Assembly (NCBI RefSeq): GCF_900018785.1
Contig: NZ_FCOY01000007.1
Location: 1,164,632-1,228,631 of the forward strand
Length of the DNA stretch: 64,000 nucleotides
Direction: 5' to 3'
Origin: Xanthomonas massiliensis
GTDB taxonomy: Bacteria; Pseudomonadota; Gammaproteobacteria; Xanthomonadales; Xanthomonadaceae
The notes under the pieces: model-generated
What the model was told of the DNA's origin: nothing
What the model saw: the letters and a program-made list of their open reading frames with translations, nothing else
Database searches by the model: none
Position numbers and translations under genes: made by a program
Shown: piece after piece, positions 62,501 through 64,000 of the stretch
Layout of the letters: each line of letters starts with the position of its first letter
Numbering within the stretch: the stretch's first letter is position 1

Positions 62501-62904
62501 AATGCCTGAACCTGCTGTTACCCTTGCGTCATCTTTGGGCAGGCCATGACGAGATGACTGGCCTGCCTGGTTTCCAAGCCAGTCCTGCACTGCGCCAAGC
62601 AGAACAGACGTTCGACAGTCATTGGCAAACGGCACTGGAGCTGGCCAGCCCGGATGTGCAGGCATGGTTGCTTGCATTGGCGCATGCAGGAGCACCGCTG
62701 CCGGAAATCGGCTTCGAATTGACGGACGAACGCGGCCGGGTACTGGCAGAGGCAGAGCTGGCCTGGGTCAGCCTGAAGATCGCCGTACTGCTGGCCGATT
62801 ACCAGACCGATGCGTCCCGCTTCGAGGCAGAAGGCTGGACGATCCATATCGCAACCGACGACGCGCCCGCCCAGGCGCTTCTGGATAGCTTGAAGGAACA
62901 TTGA
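56542..62904 (+). CDS. Giant DEAD/DEAH-box helicase with DUF1998 and nuclease-like C-terminus (DruE/DrmA-DrmB/MrfA-like)
   Basis: A 2120-residue protein. Helicase domain 1 has [13 protein letters not shown] (Q-like motif), Walker [13 protein letters not shown] (about 97-108) and [13 protein letters not shown] (about 233-245). Domain 2 lies far downstream, after a long insert: [17 protein letters not shown] (about 1034-1050) and [16 protein letters not shown] (about 1066-1081). Multiple CxxC pairs suggest several zinc ribbons (near 555, 605, 950, 1367 and 1495). DUF1998 follows, with [17 protein letters not shown] and [21 protein letters not shown] (about 1639-1659). A C-terminal segment, [22 protein letters not shown] and [13 protein letters not shown] (about 1750-1800), looks like a PD-(D/E)XK or Vsr-type nuclease fold. 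Size and layout recall Druantia DruE, and the parts recall DISARM DrmA plus DrmB fused. Confidence 0.85.
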   Translation: MQPLIVSQQITQGVADFLRAAFPATTPGFDGLIQRFLADRDRVFKGPYLTLPLPFRKQPDRGQPAFAWLPPGFVPHAHQGRAFDRLAGEQARSTLVATGTGSGKTECFLYPILEHCREQRELGRPGIKAIILYPMNALASDQASRLAKEILRTPALAGIRAGLYVGEAPAEVSSRVQQLADGGFSIITDRNALRENPPDILLTNYKMLDFLLIRAADVPLWARQQPDTLRYLVVDELHTFDGAQGTDLACLIRRLKGRLGTPPGQLVCVGTSATLGSDGEQDLLAFAGQIFGETLDDQAVIAEDREPVADYLADAVVEFTQSPPPDAASVLDPAGHDGLPSWLAVQVPLWFGTSCSAEQVNDAGWRCRLGGMLKSHFAFQNLLRDMERLGPRAVALDDLLAVLARRLPPHADARYPLLWLGSLLALVAHARQPRGVSLDAVRGEQDTAFFLQVKVELWLRELRRMVASLDNPPRLTHHDDLGKAEQTQVWLPVIHCRDCHATGWGATLPRTSPNQFNQDIQQFYSAFFAEDVSTRFLFPHGESADPKVFEHRKVCPRCGTLHALGQTHCDCAEDPVALVDVDVTANLREGTRNGARYTRSHHDCPYCGGHKTLSIVGSQAASLAAVMLAQLFGSRFNPDKKLIAFSDSVQDAAHRAGFLAARTWRLNLRPAVAQVIAAAQQTGEPLTLAQLPQAFEDHWLPAMGQGHYLANFLPPQLHWLRDFETLMSEGSLPTNSELPQDLRRILPWVLNAEFGQDAHIGRSLTVTGTASVEPPPQALTSAVQWMLPRLQATLEPLAGVPAEALAVFLQGIVQSLQRLGAWRDAGLHFYAQVGNRPWVYKRNPVQFQMLSGPRPPRFVSLVDYQRCVGVLGSHAKWYRAWAFKTLKPLHALALGADSLLPALYQLAFEALAEVGLLGAEQADGKPEIRVWGLEPGAFLVSLGSRAWRCDTCRSEWRTGAEVSLAGQPCRHPGCRGHLEALAEGDADYYRSLYLRADIQRVVAHEHTGLLPRGTRERVEHSFKSDSQAPGSINVLSATPTLEMGIDIGDLSAVLQCSVPPQQANYIQRSGRAGRSTGNALLLTMAASKPHDLYFWADPREMIAGSVPAPGVFLNASAVLERQLTAFTLDCWVRERGRSASIPQEIRMVLSAVDNGATTRFPFPWLEYVEANRASLLDRFLALFQQGGGQILTEATRQWLARFVNGRQDEESSLTFKIISKLQGIARDVAQIKRLREKTAKEAEKLEQLPVRGEEQEEELKTLRQERAALARLIGGIEGKATLNVFTDEGLLPNYAFPEQGVLLRSIIVRDTRREGPPAEPLTFEYERPGATAITELAPNNTFYAEGRRVVINQVDVSRVKPEAWRLCRQCSYAEPLSAGDRHHQCPRCGDGQWRDTGRVHEMLRLTTVFARTLDRESRIADDSDERTRGFYVRQALVDSPPEAVRQAFAIDNPSFPFGFEFLDRVTFREVNFGEQTVDATPMTIAGEELNRPGFAICPECGTLQRRRKAEELYRNHAPWCSRRKTPEASTQQCIFLYREFASEGIRLFLPEVGFAESKEALLSFISALELGLSKRFKGAVAHLRIATDVRMAADSESARTYLVIYDSVPGGTGYLKELMRDPAPLFEVFSQAATALNTCSCNQDDTADGCYRCMYRYRNSHERQAISRTVAQKLLAQILEHRAALKRVSNLSQQPDNSLLESTLEKRFLEALRREHAGVAFTLKDKLVGGKHGYLIQAGSRRWRLELQVALGEREGVVVPCKPDFVFWPDDGVDDVPVAVFTDGWQYHKHIVAEDLAKRMAVAKSGRFAAWTLTWDDVDAALRAEAAPDSTAWDELLLGPADQVVTRLCEAQGIASLAAFHRLSPFLQLHRRLAEGRHDALRRLAGVLGAAMSVPPGDDAALQGFKQGTFLCRLDDYGLLPDTHLHRWGHRSLSAVAQWLAGLSPEQLQQWMTGQAAVSAEPVVLVQWQPGDVPEADLQRRWRHLWQCLNLLLPLRHLWAGHDEMTGLPGFQASPALRQAEQTFDSHWQTALELASPDVQAWLLALAHAGAPLPEIGFELTDERGRVLAEAELAWVSLKIAVLLADYQTDASRFEAEGWTIHIATDDAPAQALLDSLKEH

Positions 62905-62905
62905 A

Positions 62906-64000
62906 ATGGCACTTTCGCCCAAGATCGCCATGTCGGACGACTTTCTGAAATCGTTCGCCAGGATTCCGCGCCAGAACCAACAGGCGGTGCTGACCTTCGT
63001 CGCCAAGTTCCGCCAGAACCCGCTGGCCAGCGGTATCAACTACGAGCGCATCAATGATGCCGCCGATGCCAACATGCGCTCGGTGCGCATCAACGACAAC
63101 CTGCGCGGCATCATCCTCAAGCCGGAAACAGGCGATGTGTATTGCCTGTTATGGGTGGATCGTCACGACGATGCCTATCAGTGGGCCAAGCGCCACCGCG
63201 TCGCGATTCACCCGGACGTGGGCAGCCTGCAAGTCTATGCGGTACAGGAAACGCAATCTCTGACCAATAATGAGGTAGCCCAAACCGAAGCCTCCCCGAG
63301 CGCGGGCTTGTTTGCGGATTTGCGTGACCGGGAGATCCGTAAGCTGGGTGTGCCGGAGGAACGGCTGGCAGCCGTGCGAGCGGCTGTATCGGAAGCCGAC
63401 CTGGAGGCCCTCGAAGCGCAGTTGCCGGATGAAGCCTTCGAGGCCCTGTATCTGTTTGCCGCCGGCGAGCCGCTGGACAAGATCCTGGCCGAGCGGGCAC
63501 CCGCCGAAACGGTTGACCTCCAAGATTTTGGCGCGGCGTTGACGCGCGACAGCACACGTCGTCACTTTGTTGTGCTCACTGATGACAGTGATCTGGACGC
63601 TCTGCTGGCCGCTCCTCTGGAGCGCTGGCGTGTGTTCCTGCACCCGAGCCAACGCAAACTGGTGGAAGGCAACAAGAGTGGCCCCGTCAAGGTCACCGGC
63701 GGCGCTGGCACCGGCAAGACGGTGGTGGCCATGCATAGGGCAAGGTGGTTGGCCAGGCAATACGCAGACCTTCCGGGGCGCCCAATCATCTTCACCACGT
63801 TTACTCGCACGCTAGCCGAAGACATCCGTCACAACCTGTCTCTGCTGTGCTCACCGCAAGAATTGGCCAAGATTCAGGTGGTCAACCTGGATCAATGGGC
63901 GTCAGGCCTGCTGCGCCGCTTCGGCTATCCCTACGCGCTGCTCTATGACGAGAAACAGCGGCGTGGCTTCTGGCAAGCCGCCTTGTCCGCGCTGCCCACA
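62906..64000 (+). CDS. UvrD-type helicase with RelE/ParE-like N-terminal domain (cut by window edge)
   Basis: The first 365 codons are present; the gene runs off the right end. Residues 1 to about 100 (MSDDFLKSFARIPRQNQQAVLTF, then MRSVRINDNLRGIILKPETGDVYCLLWVDRHDDAYQWAKRH) match the RelE/ParE toxin fold pattern: helix-turn-helix followed by beta-strands. Then a linker (about 120-215) leads to the helicase: HPSQRKLV (Q-motif), Walker A VTGGAGTGKTVVAMHRARWLA (about 262-282) and IIFTTFTRTLAEDIRHNL (motif Ia region). The ATG at 62906 is 1 base after the preceding stop. It belongs to the same operon and may be a nucleic-acid-sensing helicase with a ribonuclease-like or DNA-binding head. Confidence 0.85.
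   Translation, partial: MALSPKIAMSDDFLKSFARIPRQNQQAVLTFVAKFRQNPLASGINYERINDAADANMRSVRINDNLRGIILKPETGDVYCLLWVDRHDDAYQWAKRHRVAIHPDVGSLQVYAVQETQSLTNNEVAQTEASPSAGLFADLRDREIRKLGVPEERLAAVRAAVSEADLEALEAQLPDEAFEALYLFAAGEPLDKILAERAPAETVDLQDFGAALTRDSTRRHFVVLTDDSDLDALLAAPLERWRVFLHPSQRKLVEGNKSGPVKVTGGAGTGKTVVAMHRARWLARQYADLPGRPIIFTTFTRTLAEDIRHNLSLLCSPQELAKIQVVNLDQWASGLLRRFGYPYALLYDEKQRRGFWQAALSALPT

Overview
The window reads as chromosome of a GC-rich gammaproteobacterium of the Xanthomonadaceae/Lysobacteraceae (Xanthomonas, Lysobacter, Luteimonas or Pseudoxanthomonas-like). The evidence is the gene order gyrB-recF-dnaN-dnaA | rpmH-rnpA-yidC-mnmE, the tonB-exbB-exbD1-exbD2 cluster next to it, a 442-residue DnaA, a 366-residue DnaN, and uniformly high GC in the core genes. 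It therefore spans the replication-origin region.

Layout. (1) 1-4.1 kb: a flavin monooxygenase (cut by the window edge) and an ExaC/AldB-type aldehyde dehydrogenase, divergent from an AcoR-like sigma-54 activator; a good -24/-12 promoter and a perfect palindrome lie between them. (2) 4.4-9.7 kb: small accessory genes on the minus strand. They include a broken nucleotidyltransferase gene and, at 7.43-9.31 kb, three equally spaced integron attC-like sites that separate cassette-like genes, with no integrase in view. (3) 9.9-25 kb: metabolic and envelope genes (TonB-dependent receptor, aromatic/aspartate aminotransferase, fructose-1,6-bisphosphatase, amino-acid permease, nucleoside deoxyribosyltransferase, Fe(II)/2OG oxygenase, radical SAM protein, cardiolipin synthase). 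Three long gene-free intervals here are filled with imperfect tandem repeats of about 236, 137 and 225 bp and a hexanucleotide microsatellite. (4) 25.5-31 kb: tonB-exbB-exbD1-exbD2, a periplasmic TPR protein, an M48 lipoprotein protease and a CPBP membrane protease. (5) 31-43 kb: the origin region. Three parS-like palindromes lie in or beside recF and dnaN. The dnaA-dnaN and dnaN-recF gaps carry homologous, oppositely oriented origin-like segments with DnaA boxes.

(6) 43-64 kb: a genomic island begins directly after the 3' end of mnmE with a tyrosine integrase, a known style of island insertion. It carries a tightly packed operon on the plus strand: ribbon-helix-helix protein, SNF2-type helicase (DrmD-like), very large N6-adenine-type DNA methyltransferase, SMC-like ATPase plus HNH nuclease (a Septu/PtuAB-like pair), AlbA_2/ATPase regulator-like protein, a 2120-residue helicase with DUF1998 and a nuclease-like tail (DruE/DrmA-DrmB/MrfA-like), and a UvrD-type helicase with a RelE/ParE-like N-terminus that runs off the window. 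Genes overlap by 4 or 8 bases or sit a few to about 65 bases apart, which implies one transcript. I read it as a composite antiphage system that mixes DISARM-, Druantia- and Septu-like parts and does not match a named system that I can identify with confidence. It is the most interesting content of the window.
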